The position numbers were made by a program, and so were the translations under genes. From Diphasiastrum complanatum (Eukaryota > Streptophyta > Lycopodiopsida > Lycopodiales > Lycopodiaceae), in the NCBI GenBank assembly GCA_029204225.1, contig CM055095.1, positions 11,873,506 through 11,937,505 of the forward strand: 64,000 nt of DNA, read 5' to 3'. The first letter of the stretch is position 1. Every line of letters starts with the position of its first letter. The notes beneath the pieces are model-generated. The model was not told the origin of the DNA and searched no databases. It was given only the letters and a program-made list of their open reading frames with translations. This document shows, piece after piece, positions 11,855 to 23,650 of the stretch.

Positions 11855-11965
11855 GGTAAGGGTTAGAGTTAGGATTTTAGATTTTAGGATTATGAGTTAA
11901 GATTTATGGATTATGGACATGCAATAGGTTTAGGTTTAGATGTTAGGGAAGATTAGGATTGGGGT
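11855..11965 (+). repeat. Degenerate TTAGGG-like tract
   Basis: Words such as AAGGGTTAGAGTTAGGATTTTAG and AATAGGTTTAGGTTTAG recur over about 110 bases just after the helicase remnant. They resemble decayed telomere-type repeats, but none is a clean array. The tract could be chance AT/G-rich DNA. Confidence 0.35.
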
Positions 11966-12099
11966 TTTATGTAAAAACTGAAGTATTCAATAAATTTGCT
12001 AAAAGTTACAGTACACAAAAATTAGACAGAGTCCAATTGGTACAACTTTTTTCAGATACAAAATCTAGTTTTTTTGGGATTTAGCATCAAAACCTATAT

Positions 12100-12660
12100 C
12101 CTCATCTGTGTCTATGCCTCTAGACCATCATCAATATCATCATCAGAATGTGAAGAAGTGGAAGATCTATCCTCCTCATCACTATCAATCAAAACATTAT
12201 CTTCATCCCTATGTAGTCCGAGGTCATCCTCTACATGCTCTTGTTTTTCTTGACAAAGGTCCAACTTCAACTACACATTCTTTTCTTGGCAGTCTTTGAT
12301 GAACGATTTCCTTTGTTGTTTTTCGAAACTAGTGACCCAAACTGGTTAATTCAAATTCATAAACAACCTCAAGCCTCAAGACAAAGTGACTTAAGTGGAA
12401 CCGATTTTTGGTTGTGAAACGTTTTCTTTACCATTTGAGTTTGCAATCATTTCAGGAACATACTTTCTTGTAATGCATCATGATGTTTTGTTCGATACCA
12501 GTGTACATTAATAGATAGTCTCACCATTCTCAGACTTTGACAAATCAATAGCCTTGCATAACCAAAAAGGATGGCCAAGAGGATTGTCATCTGCAAGTGA
12601 TTTCCTGCACATTTCACATTGATCTCTAGACTTTTGGCTGAAAATTCAATCAGCCCATCT
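12100..12660 (-). pseudogene. Decayed reading-frame remnant with CxxC and acidic tail
   Basis: On the minus strand SRDQCEMCRKSLADDNPLGH, FWLCKAIDLSKSENGE and, after stops and shifts, an acidic serine/aspartate tail (DSDEEDRSSTSSHSDDD) ending near 12,118 can be read. The CxxC and the tail look like coding remains, possibly cargo or a second gene of the neighbouring Helitron. I do not recognise the protein and several stops interrupt it. Confidence 0.3.
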
Positions 12661-12956
12661 CCCACCATGCCATCAAATTCTATAGCCACTACAATGACTA
12701 AGGAATGCAAATGACTAAGGAATGCAGTAATTATCAAACCACCATCGTAGAGAATGGAGCAACATCAAATAACCTTAGCCAAGTCTGAGATCTGAGACAA
12801 CGGCATCTACAGAGGCACCCGAGAAGACATGGGTGAAGAGAAGAAGAGATGAAGAGATGAGTGAATAGGAGAGAGGTGTTGCGAGGAGCGCATGAGATAG
12901 AGGTGTGAGGAGAGAGAGAATGGAGAACGCGTGAGCTCTTGACATGCAGAGTTCGT

Positions 12957-13650
<694 letters not shown>

Positions 13651-13675
13651 AAATATGACTAAACTAGACTAAACT

Positions 13676-13712
13676 AGTTGAAATCTCTCACACTCCCTCT
13701 TCAACTAGTTTT
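13676..13712 (-). other. Possible LTR/polypurine-tract boundary of a minus-strand element
   Basis: The plus strand reads ...AATCTCTCACA and then CTCCCTCTTCAACTAG. On the minus strand this is a purine-rich tract (GTTGAAGAGGGAG) followed by TGTGAGAG, the same layout as the LTR starts of the intact elements here. No matching second LTR was found, so this is a candidate only. Confidence 0.35.
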
Positions 13713-13794
13713 GGCATAGTTTTAACCATACTACTTTAATCCAACTTTAGAATGATCTTTATCTTGAAGAAACAAAATGTTTCTATTACCAAAG

Positions 13795-13920
13795 CTCTTG
13801 AATCCCAACCTGTCGAAGACCTTAAAAACGGAGATCTCGAAGACATCAAAAACAAAGAACTCGAAGACGAAATGTTTGCGAACAACACAAACAATAGGAG
13901 AAGGCCGAACGACACGAACA
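13795..13920. repeat. Short degenerate TCGAAGAC repeats
   Basis: CTCGAAGAC/GTCGAAGACC variants recur about every 30 bases with A-rich spacers, giving two overlapping open frames that look like low-complexity artefacts. Similar TCGAAG words occur at 4.4-4.6 kb. Confidence 0.4.
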
Positions 13921-14559
13921 GAAAATGTTTGGGACACTCAAAGGTCAAATACTTTCAACACCTCACACTCGAAAGGACTGAGAAGATCAAAGAAGTACCG
14001 TAAAGTACAAATCCCTGATATGATATGATGATGTTAGCAGAAGAGAGTTAGGACATGCCTAATCCGTTGCTCTTGTAGTCTATGATTAGTTTTAGATGTT
14101 TAATCCATCTAATCAAGATATTACTCTGAATATATGCAATTGCTAGATGCACCAAACGCATAGATACAGATAGACAAAAATACAGAATAGAGAAGTCCAC
14201 CAGTGAGCGAGACATTGTAAGTAGGATCTACAGAGATCCAAGCAGTCCGCTAGTAAGCGAAACACTGTTCGTGGGAGAACACCGCTTATCTCACGCCAAT
14301 GCATTGTGTGGGTCTGTCACGTAGTGCTTAAACCAAGAAAATCAATAGATGATGTTGTAGTTATTATGCACATATCATTTTAAATTGTTAGATCTCGATT
14401 GAATTATTGTCTGCTTATTGTTCGTGTATCTCATTCGCTTGTTTTATCTATTCCGCACATAGGTTCAATCTTGTTGAATGTTGAATTAACTAAAAATGTA
14501 GGTCAACAGTGTTTGTCTACATTCTGGAGGATTGTAGGAATGATATAGCAGGTAGTGAC
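13921..14559. other. No gene seen
   Basis: Unassigned DNA. It contains two related segments (CCACCAGTGAGCGAGACATTG and GTCCGCTAGTAAGCGAAACACTG near 14,198 and 14,247) that look like a short local duplication. There is no coding evidence. Confidence 0.35.
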
Positions 14560-15547
14560 CAGTGTTGGGCGGTTCTCACATATCCCTAAACCCTAAACCC
14601 GCCACCCGTCGGTTCAGGGTATTGCCCTTTTATTTTAAACCAAGAACCACCGGTTCAGGGTATTGGATTACATTTAAAACATTTCAACCTGGCGGTTCCC
14701 AATAATATCTTATAAGATAAATCTTGGCGGTTTTTAGTCTGTCGGTTATTACTCTATTAAAAACCGTCGGTTCCTATATCAAGTTTTCAATATATACTAT
14801 TTTTGTAGAAATTAATAAAAAATCATTTCGAAAATTATTGTTGCATACTATGTTAAAATTCCCTCACATTATTTATCAAAAGACACATGGAAGCCACGTA
14901 AAAAAAAGTGTAAGTGCACAAAATTTGAGCAATCCTCCACTTATCAATTACTCATGAAAATCTCACACTATTCAATGCCTATGGTATTTCAATTGTGCAA
15001 AAAAAATCACACTTCACAGCTAAACAACTCAAATAAATAAACACTCTAAAAATATGACTTATATAAAAGCTGCTAAAAAAAGGTCTTGTTGCACAATGTC
15101 TTAAGTTTTTAACATTTCACTTATCAACTAACTACCCATCAACAAAAATGATAGCCTTGAAAAAAGTCTTGTTACAATGTCTATCTTAAGATTCTCTTAC
15201 TCATCCTACTCATGAAAATATCCATACTCCTCAATGAGGTCTACATTCTCATCTATCATGATGTCCTCACTTGCTAAAAGCTCTTAATGAATGTTAGGTT
15301 CTGTAGGCTGAATTGATACTCGGGTTATACCCCCCTCCAAATGACGGTCCGGTTATTGACCTCAATCCAAGGCTCAAAGGGAGCCGACGGTTCTCAACCG
15401 TGGCCAGTTCCTACAAAAGAGCATACCCGCCGGTTCTACATAAAAGCCGGTTCTTGAGAAATAGTTTACTCGCCTGTTAGGGTCTTTAGAACCGGGTTCA
15501 TAACCGGGTTGAGAACCAAAAAAAAAATCAATACCCGGCCAACACGA
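14560..15547. mobile_element. Candidate hAT-like non-autonomous element
   Basis: The left end CAGTGTTGGGCGG and, reversed, the right end CGTGTTGGCCGGG form short imperfect terminal inverted repeats of the CAGTGTTGG type used by many hAT elements. The eight bases outside, GTAGTGAC on the left and GTGTTGAC on the right, agree at six positions and could be a decayed 8-bp target duplication. Both ends are crowded with CGGTTC/GAACCG words, as subterminal transposase sites often are, whereas the AT-rich middle has none. No transposase is encoded. The span is about 990 bp. Ends and TSD are imperfect, so this is a candidate. Confidence 0.45.
14584..14600 (-). repeat. Interstitial telomere-type repeat
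   Basis: CCCTAAACCCTAAACCC is two and a half copies of the plant telomere repeat (TTTAGGG on the minus strand). It sits 24 bases inside the left end of the hAT-like candidate. It could be a telo-box regulatory motif or chance. Confidence 0.6.
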
Positions 15548-15599
15548 GTGTTGACCAGCAATCATATCCACACTCCATCCGAATTTATTCGCAGTTGTT

Positions 15600-16017
15600 T
15601 TGCTTTCAATTCCCATCAGTGGTTTCGGAGCGCCTTTCACTGCAGTGGTATTAGAACAGCAGAGTCAGAGCCACCACGGCAGGCTCATATTCGAGACCTG
15701 ATATAACTAAAGAGCTGTTAGATCCAAAAGACAAACATTTAGAACAATAAACTAGAAAGAACAGTTGAAGTACACAATCTACAACAATGGCATCAATCAA
15801 TAGTATACAGTTGAAGATCTGCACAATCCTTGACTCAGCCGGGTCGAACTTCCTAGCATGGAAGATAAAGACCTCTCTCATATTGAAGGGAGAAGGGCTA
15901 TGGCCATGGGTAGACGGCACTGAAGAGATGCCTACAACTATAGGCAAAGAGCTATGAGAATGGAGAGAGAAGAACAACAAGGCAGTAGCCGTGTTGTCAT
16001 CATCCATCGAGATGTGA
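15600..16017 (+). pseudogene. Copia 5' fragment: LTR end, PBS variant and Gag start
   Basis: A plus-strand copia 5' end. TGGTATTAGAAC at 15,645-15,656 is two changes from the standard PBS and follows ...CACTGCA, a plausible LTR end. Gag starts at ATG 15,786 (MASINSIQLKI) and contains SNFLAWKIKTSLILKGEGLW, PWVDGTEEMP and NKAVAVLSSSI, the N-terminal part of a copia Gag. One TAG interrupts it near 15,956. At about 16,018 it ends abruptly where a copia element of opposite orientation begins. Confidence 0.75.
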
Positions 16018-16805
16018 GTGATGACCATTTGTTTGCTTGTCTCCTCCAACTTTGTCCTTTCTTGATATGTCTTCACCATAAAATTCCATGAATGAGCCTC
16101 CATCTCCATCTTGCCACAAGATATCATCAACACTTGATGACTTGGCCATGAATGAATGACATAATCAATAGCTTCATTTCCATCAGCAAAACCAGCCAAG
16201 AATGTTAGTACAACTCCAACAATAAGATATTGCAAGACAATGTAGCTAGTTTGTCCATATCTTGACAATTTGCACACATTCACATGAAACAGCTCAAACA
16301 TGACCAATCTCCTTTTCTGCACGCTTTTTGAAAATTCTAAAGTAGTTGAAGGCTTCTGATTTCTTCTTTATGAAGTACACCATAGTCCTTTTAGAGAATT
16401 CATCAATAAAGGTTATAAAATACTTGGCGTCCTTCAACGAAGAATTTTTCATCGCGCCACAAATATCTGAATGTACAACATCTAGCAATCCTCTAGCAAC
16501 ATGCTGATGGCTTGACCTAAATGGTTTCCTAGTCTGTTTACCAACTAGACAGTCTTGACAGATAGGTAACTCGACCTTTTCGCGAGGATAGTCGAGATCA
16601 AGAACAATAGATTGTCTAGACATTCGTTGTACAGCAGCATGATTTAAATGACCAAGTCTATAATGCCAAAGTAAACCTTTATTTGAATGAATTAAAATAC
16701 TGAGTGCCTGACTAGAGGCAGAAAGCAATGACTCAGCTTATACAAGTATCCACGTCTCTTTTCGAGTGCTAGGATCTTACCTATCCTATCAACTACTTTA
16801 CACTG
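16018..16805 (-). pseudogene. Copia integrase N-terminal remnant
   Basis: Minus-strand frame with the GAG-pre-integrase/HHCC region: LLWHYRLGHLNHAAVQRM, then PICQDCLVGKQTRKPF, followed by the core start VVHSDICGAM, first catalytic Asp included, and YFITFIDEFSKRTMVYF. It ends at a stop near 16,294 before the second Asp. Beyond that, to about 16,018, a 200-codon open frame in another register shows no integrase motif. The segment between protease and integrase (ECDQCKVVDRIGKILALEK) is in a different frame, so several indels have accumulated. Confidence 0.85.
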
Positions 16806-16806
16806 A

Positions 16807-17979
16807 TCACATTCGAACTCTACTCTGTCCTAGATCTGTGATACTGCTTAGAGAGAGCAGATTCGTAGATAACTTTGGTACATACAGGACTTTAAAGTGT
16901 AGCTTAGACTGATCATTTGCAAAGCATAATCTTATAGTGCCTTCACCTTTAATAGCTTGTGTGCTATTGTTGCCAAGGTGAACGAATTTTTGAGTACTGT
17001 AAGGTGTATAGGACTCGAAACAACCAATGAGGCTAGTCATGTGCTGAGTGGCTCCGAAATCCAGAAACCAAGAACTGTCGCCAGATGCTCCTTGATGGTT
17101 GGTCATGAAGGCATCATAATCCGCTTCTTGAATAAGCTGTGGAGCTTCTGCAGCTGTATTTGCCACTTGGTTCGACTGCCCTTTGTTGTTGTTCTTTGCT
17201 TGAAGTATTCGGCAGTCTTGTATTTCGTGGTTGTTTCGTTTGCAGTATCTGCAAAACAGCTTCTTCTTTGTCTGCGGATTCGACTATTCCTTGTGCTGAG
17301 CTGGTTTTTGGTCTGGATTTGATTGCTTCGGGCCTTTCTTCTTCTTCTGCTTTGTTGTGCTCTTGTTGGTGTACAAGGTGTGAGAATCAGCTAAGGAACT
17401 CGAGGCTTCGTTCCTTCGCATATCTTCCTGCAACAACATAGTAATGACTCTCGAGAGAGTCAATTCTGGATTAGTCGTGGTGATCATCACCCAACTATCG
17501 TAAGAACTTGGCAAGCTTGTAAGCAGTTGCATCACTGCGTCTTGATAGTCTATGATAGATCTGATAGCGGCCATTTGTCTTAGCAGGTTCTTAAATTGAT
17601 TAATGTGATTCTGTAGAGAATCACCATTTGTCATCTTGAGGGAGTAGAATTTCTTCCTGAGATGTAGCTTGGAAGCTATATCTCGCACTTCATGTAGTGT
17701 GCTCAAGATGTCCCAGACTTCTTTCGATGTTTGAGCCTCGGATACATGGTCGATTTGGGTATCCGTGATGTTGAGGATGATCAGCGCGAAAGCCTTTCTA
17801 TCCTTCAGCTTCCATCTGGCGATTGCCTCATCGTCCGCTTCGGGTTTCTCTTCTACACCTGTAACAACGTTGTACAATTCTTTTGCCATTAGTATAGTTT
17901 TCATCTTAAATTTCCACAGATGGTAATTGGCTCCATCAGGCTTTTCCATGATAGGACTAGCTTTCCCTTGGAAATCCAT
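16807..17979 (-). pseudogene. Copia Gag and protease with TAG stop
   Basis: A minus-strand frame runs from Met at 17,979. Gag: PDGANYHLWKFKMKTILMAK, ALIILNITDTQI, SKEVWDILSTLHE, LLTSLPSSYDSW. After an in-frame TAG at 17,284-17,286 the same frame carries the knuckle CRYCKRNNHEIQDC and then the protease region (SSWFLDFGATQHM). The protease triad is D-F-G rather than D-S-G, so catalysis is probably lost even if the stop were read through. The frame ends at 16,807. This is a different copia lineage from the elements at 5.7, 22, 32 and 47 kb, as Gag and protease are only distantly similar. Confidence 0.9.
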
Positions 17980-18123
17980 GTGGAAGAGTAAGTCTAATGA
18001 TAGGAGAAACCATCAGCGACTTAAGTATAAAAATCTGATACTGAAAAACACAGAACAAGAAAACAATTACTCTATCGGCTACTAGAGTCTTGTATTGTGG
18101 AAGCTTATCAAGCTATGAAAATA

Positions 18124-18900
18124 GCTCTGATACCATGTTGGAGAGAGAGAGAGAGAGAGAGATGAATGAGTTGAGAAAAGGTGTCGTATGTTAGAAACGA
18201 AAAATAAGCTCAAAGAGGTAAGACGAACACGAACGAGAAACGAACTCGAACAAGAAACGAACGAGAAACGAACTCGAATAGAGAATGTTCGTGCGCAGCG
18301 GAATGAGCTATACGACTCTCTTCGTAAGCATGACTATGCCTATCAGAACAAACAAAACAGTAGTGATGGGAATCACAGTCGTTCTTGATTACATAGCCAA
18401 ACTTTTATAAATGAATGAAGCTCTAGAAGAATGGTTTGTCGCGAATAGTAAGACAAACTATTCGTTGCGAATGATTCGCGAAAAGCTAGACGGTGCTCAA
18501 CTGATAAATAGTCGTGAATGATTCACGAAAGACAAGACTAAATGTTAGTCATCTATTACCAGAAAGAACAACTAGAAAGATCAGACAGAATGAATGACAA
18601 GCATAGCAATATTAATATAGATCTGAACGTAGAACAAAAAACTGTATCAGATTAAGTATATCATGTATACATTTCAATAATGCAGTGGAGCACAAGACAA
18701 TAGCGGACGAAACTGCATGCCCTACGAAGATTATACAATCTGTAAAGGAATAAAATCTTATTGTTGACAATTAAGAATCAATGCGCAAGGCATCTACTTC
18801 GTCTCATTTATCAACTCATTCACTCATCCATCAACTGAATACACAAATGGTATCCAATATATATATACATAACATTACAGGTGTGCAGATGTGAAAAATA
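18124..18900 (-). repeat. PBS and 5' LTR (outer end undefined)
   Basis: GCTCTGATACCA at 18,124-18,135 is the minus-strand PBS for the copia remnant at 16.0-18.0 kb. The LTR starts at 18,136 (TGTTGGAGAGAG). Within it, 18,200-18,280 holds degenerate repeats of AACGAGAAACGAACTCG, and TATATATATA near 18,860 could be the minus-strand promoter. Without a second copy the outer boundary cannot be fixed; it may lie anywhere between about 18,880 and 19,250. Confidence 0.6.
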
Positions 18901-19255
18901 CAAAGTGGATGTGCTCTCTGTAAGAGATCATGAGTGGCTGCAGTCGTTGTCCAATGTGTTAGCGCAGCTGCATGGGGTGAGTGTGAAAAGGGTGCGATGT
19001 CAGTTAGTGCTAAAGTGATCGTTGGTGATGACAATGTGAAAAGTGCATCACTCTTACGAGTAGCCTTAGGATTAGATTTACAGGGTGCCTTTGCTTTTAG
19101 GGCACCTTTGGCATTCTGTAAGATAGTGTCTCCTTTTCGCCTGTCACCATAATGTGTGTAAAAACATAGTGTCGTGATTCTATCGCCTTTTCTTCGTTTG
19201 TGCAAATTTGTGTGAAAATATGCAGACTGCGCGACAACGTTAGTAAATATGTAAC

Positions 19256-19933
19256 ATGAATGGAGGCAGATTAAAATGGGATTTAAGGAGAGTAGAGGGA
19301 ATCAATCCAACAAAGGGGCCTGACATAAAGCCTTTTAACTTTGGCCATGGATTTCCAGAACGAGTAGCTCTGCTAGCTCCAACGGAACAGAGTGCTCCTC
19401 CTGGTAATCTAATGAAATTAGAACCTCATTGTGCTAATGAGCAATGGAACTATAGCCATGATCACGAGAGTGGTCTTTTCAGAGCAGTATGCTATCTATG
19501 CTGTTGTGCAACAACACGTAGCTAGACAATGGACCAGAGCGCCACTTGGATGTTTTGCATGCAGAGAAAACCGGAGAGTTATTGAATGTCCAAACTAAGG
19601 GAAGTTTGTACCATTCTGTAGAGAAGCCCCGAAAATCGCTAGAACCTTTCAAGATGACAGAACCCAAAGCACCACAAAAAAAAAATTATCATGAATATGA
19701 TGTCTAGTAAGATGGATATTACACTGGGAGAATTTCTTAAATTGGTGCCGAAAGCAGAAGAATTATTAGCAGAAAGATTGACTTAGATGGAACCACCAGT
19801 CCGTCGGAAGCCACTTTTTTATGCCGGGTTTGAAGAATCGAACCAAGTACTCAATGTGGGAGCAGCCTGGGAAAGTGAACAGAAAAACATCACCCTGCCA
19901 ATACAACATAGACAATTTATTTAAGAAGCAGCC
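19256..19933 (+). pseudogene. Ty3/gypsy Gag remnant
   Basis: Decayed plus-strand coding DNA upstream of the protease. A nucleocapsid-like motif GCFACRENRRVIECPN at 19,546-19,593 keeps three cysteines but has Arg at the usual His position and short spacing. Further on, MDITLGEFLKLVPKAEELLAE is coding-like Gag/protease linker. Frames change repeatedly. No 5' LTR or PBS was found above 19,256. Confidence 0.6.
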
Positions 19934-20347
19934 GTGATTGATGGAGGTTCAGGAGTTAAGTTGATTTCAACCAAGCTACGTGCAAAATGGGGACTTACCA
20001 AGCTAAAGCCTGCCACTTTTGCCATTAAGCTAGCTGATCAAAAAATAGCTGGAGTGCAGTTTGTCATTACTTTTGTAGTAATGGACTTACCTGACATACC
20101 AAATGTATATCAAGTTTTATTGGGATGTCCATGGCTACGAGTTGCGCAAGTAATTCATAACTGGGGCACCTGCAAAACTACTTTTGAGAATCGTGAGCGT
20201 GCAGACAAAGTAGATCCAATCACTTGGATTATCAAGCCAGTAGTACAAAGAGGGGATGATGATTTATCAACAACGGTTCATACCTGCGATCGACAAGTAA
20301 AGACTCTAGGGGTCCATTATGACTCTCAAACCGACATTGTCAATTAA
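19934..20347 (+). pseudogene. Ty3/gypsy aspartic protease domain
   Basis: 137 codons with AVIDGGSGVKLIST (active-site block, D-G-G form seen in some plant gypsy lineages), FAIKLADQKIAGVQFVITFV, VMDLPDIPNVYQVLLGCPWL and a C-terminal extension. It lies between Gag and RT as expected. Substitution of D-G-G for D-T-G is known in this type and need not mean inactivity, but the flanking genes are broken. Confidence 0.8.
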
Positions 20348-20544
20348 AATCAAGCTCTTGCAAAAGTGGATTGTACAGCAGGCTATATGTGTCAACAAGA
20401 TAATCAATCCGAATTGAGCAAAATTTTCTTGATTGAACTTTGAACACACCACTTTTCCATTGACTATAATGAACCTAGCTTGGATATCAACTAAACCAAT
20501 TCCAGATCCCGATTAAAGATGATCTAATACATGTTAGTCATGCT

Positions 20545-21078
20545 TTGACTTATGATGGAGAGGCAGAATTTACGGATGAACAAACTCTCAATCATATGGA
20601 TCCTACAAGGTATGGAGTTCGAGATATTTTGGATGAGCCAACAATAAAACCGCCAAAATCAGTTACATTGGAGGATAAGATGGCAGGACCTATGACAAAG
20701 AAAAAAGCTAAGCAGCATTATAATACAGTCCTGAAATGGGAAAAATCATCTCGAAAAGTTGATTCTAAGAATGTATCACCTTTATTGGATAAAGAAAAAG
20801 GAAAGGTCAAGGATGATACTTCAAGTCAGAATTCTCATAGGAAATCACCATCAAGGAAGTTGTCATTTTCAGAGAAGAGCATATCTTTTAAAGTGTCATC
20901 ACCTCCACGATTGATTCTTGCCAAGAAAGCTAAATGGAGATCAATGATCAAACCTTATGAGAAGGAACAATCAGAAGAAGTCCAGCATGATATGCCAGAA
21001 CATTTCAAACACTATACTTTGGATGATGTGGTGATTATGTTACCGAAAGTTCATTGTGAACTAGCAAAAATCCCTTGA
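20545..21078 (+). pseudogene. Gypsy protease-RT linker, Lys/Ser-rich
   Basis: 177 open codons, rich in Lys, Ser and Glu (KKKAKQHYNTVLKWEKSS, SPSRKLSFSEKSISFKV), ending with a stop at 21,076-21,078. No domain is recognisable. Position and colinearity with the neighbouring fragments suggest it is the linker ahead of RT, with the first half of RT deleted at about 21,078. Confidence 0.5.
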
Positions 21079-21736
21079 AATTGATTTGGATGATCTCTAA
21101 GTCCATAGTGCAGATACAGACCACTTAGATTGTTTGAAAAAAGTATTTGAATGTTGTCACAAATACGAGATCTCCTTAAATCCAGAAAACTGTCAAATTT
21201 GGGTCACTCATGGACTTGTCCTTGGAGATGTGATATCAAGACATGGTATTGCTACGGATTATTCCAAAATTAAAGTCATTATTGAGCTACCACCGCCAGG
21301 AACAATTCGAGGAGTCTATGTTTTTATGGGTCATGCAAATTACTATCGGATATTCATACTATTCTTTGTGGATTTAGCAAGACCTATATGTAAATTGACC
21401 ATTGTACCAATTTGGATAGTAGAGGCATTGAAAGCATTTGAGAAATTGAAGAAATCCAAATTTTATATTGCCATTCAAAGAGCCACACACAAGGTGCACG
21501 TAACTGAAGTCGCCCTTGCTGCCATCAAAATTTCATCTGGCACTCAAGCCTCACCAAACCACAAACATGCCAAACAAGCCATTAAGCTGTATATTGATAC
21601 CACCAATGCCCTATACTGGACCAATGACGACTATCTGTTAGAGGCCATTAGAGATCCTGCCATCCATACAGTTGCCCAGCTTCTGAATAACTTCCTGATG
21701 GTTGGAAACCTCAGGAAGGAGCACATTTTTTCTTAG
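21079..21736 (+). pseudogene. Ty3/gypsy RT C-terminal half
   Basis: Starts directly in the RT palm: LDDL then a stop and VHSADTDHLDCLKKVFE, CHKYEISLNPENCQIWVTHG, ATDYSKIKVIIELPPPGTIR, VFMGHANYYRIFILFF and DLARPICKLT, which are the end of the catalytic palm and the thumb of a gypsy RT. The fingers and first catalytic Asp are gone. From about 21,480 the open frame continues with 85 residues (KLYIDTTNALYWTNDDYLLE) that do not look like RNase H, so a fusion or frameshifted product is likely. Dead copy. Confidence 0.8.
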
Positions 21737-22164
21737 ATCTTGCATAGGATAATTGAATCTCATGCCAATTAGCTAAAGCGCCTCTTGAACTATATAATTG
21801 GTTCAAAACTGTGTTTGGAGAGCTCAAACGAGCTATCAAGAGCACTACCAAGTAGCAGTTTGCTGCTGGGTCAACTATTATCTCTCCTAATAGCCTCCTA
21901 CCTCGATAATAAAATTCATGGATTCAGTATGGATTCTGTGCTTTTTATATATGAAGACGCATCGGCTAAATCCTCTCAGCAAGCATCGAATTCACATAGT
22001 CATCGTTGTGTATGTAGCAAGATCGTAATTCCTGACTCGCCTTCCACGTCACGTCGTCGCACTAGGCACAAACACCGTTGTGCGCTACCACCCCCTATTA
22101 CAATTCACACTGAACTACCCATTCTCCAATCCACTGAATGGTCCTTAGTACTGTACTTTTCACA
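21737..22164 (+). repeat. Probable 5' LTR of the 22-26 kb copia element (left end undefined)
   Basis: The DNA ends ...GTACTGTACTTTTCACA at 22,164, which resembles the LTR ends of elements B and C (GTACAGTACTTTCACA), and the PBS follows at once. TTTATATATG at about 21,945 is a possible TATA box. No second copy is available, so the left end is unknown. Confidence 0.55.
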
Positions 22165-22176
22165 TGGTATCAGAGC
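22165..22176 (+). promoter_or_regulatory. Primer-binding site (initiator tRNA-Met)
   Basis: TGGTATCAGAGC follows the LTR end. A leader of roughly 620 bases, clearly related to that of element C at 47.74-48.53 kb, leads to Gag. Confidence 0.9.
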
Positions 22177-22793
22177 CAAGTACAAGGCTATTGATCAGTG
22201 TTTGAATCTAATCCAGTTTTAGCAGGTTTTGGTGCAAAAAGCTAGTATTGGAAGGGCGAGCTGGTATCCAGGTTTTGGTGAGGGAATTTGATCCCAAACT
22301 TTTTCAGGATCAAAATCCATACTGTTCACACGTGTGGGCATCTCTGAACCAGCATTTAATAACCCATATTCATTGGATCACGGAAAATTCATCTGGTGTC
22401 AGTTTGATGTAATTTTTGGTGCAAATCCTAGGATAAGCTACCAAGATCACTTGCCATTGATTAGTTTTGAATTTGTTTCATGAAAACTCATTAATCTAGG
22501 CTGATTTCATACCTTCTTAAAGTGGAAACCAGGTCTTGAAAGTACAAAGTGAATGAGAGTGATAGAGTCAGTTTTTGTCCAAGAATAGCCAAGATTGGCA
22601 AGATTTGCTTGAGAGTAGTTTTCACCTCATCTTATCTTCATTCCAGCTTTGTGAGGGAGTGATAGAACTGTGATTACAAGTCCATCTGTTGGACTAGAAG
22701 TCAACATTTGATTGAAACACTGCAAGTTAGAAACCTTTGTGAGTTTCAGGTTCAAACAAATCTATATCTTGTGTGTAGAATCTTACTAGTAAG

Positions 22794-23650
22794 ATGAGAT
22801 CAGTGGGAGCCTACCTTCTAGAAGCTAGTGAGAGGTTAAATTCTACCAATTATGCTATTTGAAAAGTGAGGATGGAGTCACTAATGGTGCTCCAGGATCT
22901 TTATGAGTTTCTAGTAGATGATGAAGATGAACCTCTAGGTGCACATGAATTAGTGAGATACAAGAAGAGGTCTAGGCTTGCACTTCACTGTATTAAGATG
23001 AATGCAAGCAATGATCTTTTAAGGGAAGTATCATCATGTAAAAGTGCTAAAGAGGCTTGGGAATCTTTAAAATCTATCTATGAGTCTAGTAACACTTAAG
23101 GGTTCTCATGCTTAGGAATCAGATTCTACAAAACATGAAGAGGAGTGATGAGAGTGCACAAAATTATGTGCTAAGAATCAAGTCTCTTAATAGGGAGTTA
23201 GCTTCCATTGGAGAGAAGATTCAAGATAGTCAGCTTGTTCAGATTGTCCTCAATGGTCTAGGGAGTGGCTTTACAAACTTGGTCCAAAGCTTTGCAATCC
23301 AAGACACTTTGCCTACTATAGAAAAGCTACACAGTGTATTAGTGGCTGAAGAGTGTAGGATGATGCATACCAATGCAAGAATGAATTCTATTTCTCTGCA
23401 GGATGGTGATGAGAAAGCTAATTTCTCATTCAAAGGCAAGAAGAAGACCAATGGCAAGAAGAAGCACTTCAAGGAGACCAAGGAGGAGGATGAGGCTTCA
23501 AGCTCAAAGGGCAAGATCAAAGACAAGTCCAAGTACAAAATGTTTTTTCTATGGAAAGAAAGGACATTTTGCATCAGAATGTCTCAAGAAGAAGAAGGCA
23601 CAAGAGAGCAAACAAAGCAACATTGCACATCAGGAGGAGGAGGAGGATGA
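22794..23650 (+). pseudogene. Copia Gag with stop and two compensating frameshifts
   Basis: Gag begins at ATG 22,794 (MRSVGAYLLEASERLNSTNY) and meets TGA at 22,860-22,862 where element B has Trp. Downstream: KVRMESLMVLQDLYEFLVDD, ALHCIKMNASNDLLREV, SAKEAWESLKSIYESSNT. A 1-base loss near 23,098 (element C has NTSRVLMLRN here) moves the frame; MKRSDESAQNYVLRIKSL and VLNGLGSGFTNLVQSFAIQD follow; a 1-base gain near 23,537 restores it just before the zinc knuckle. The knuckle reads CFFYGKKGHFASEC: the second Cys is Tyr, which should weaken zinc binding. The start could also be the Met at 22,872. Confidence 0.9.

Noticed and set aside
15651..16322. 223-codon minus-strand frame with hydrophobic segments
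   Set aside because: It crosses the junction between two oppositely oriented copia remnants, and the plus strand of its first half encodes recognisable Gag.
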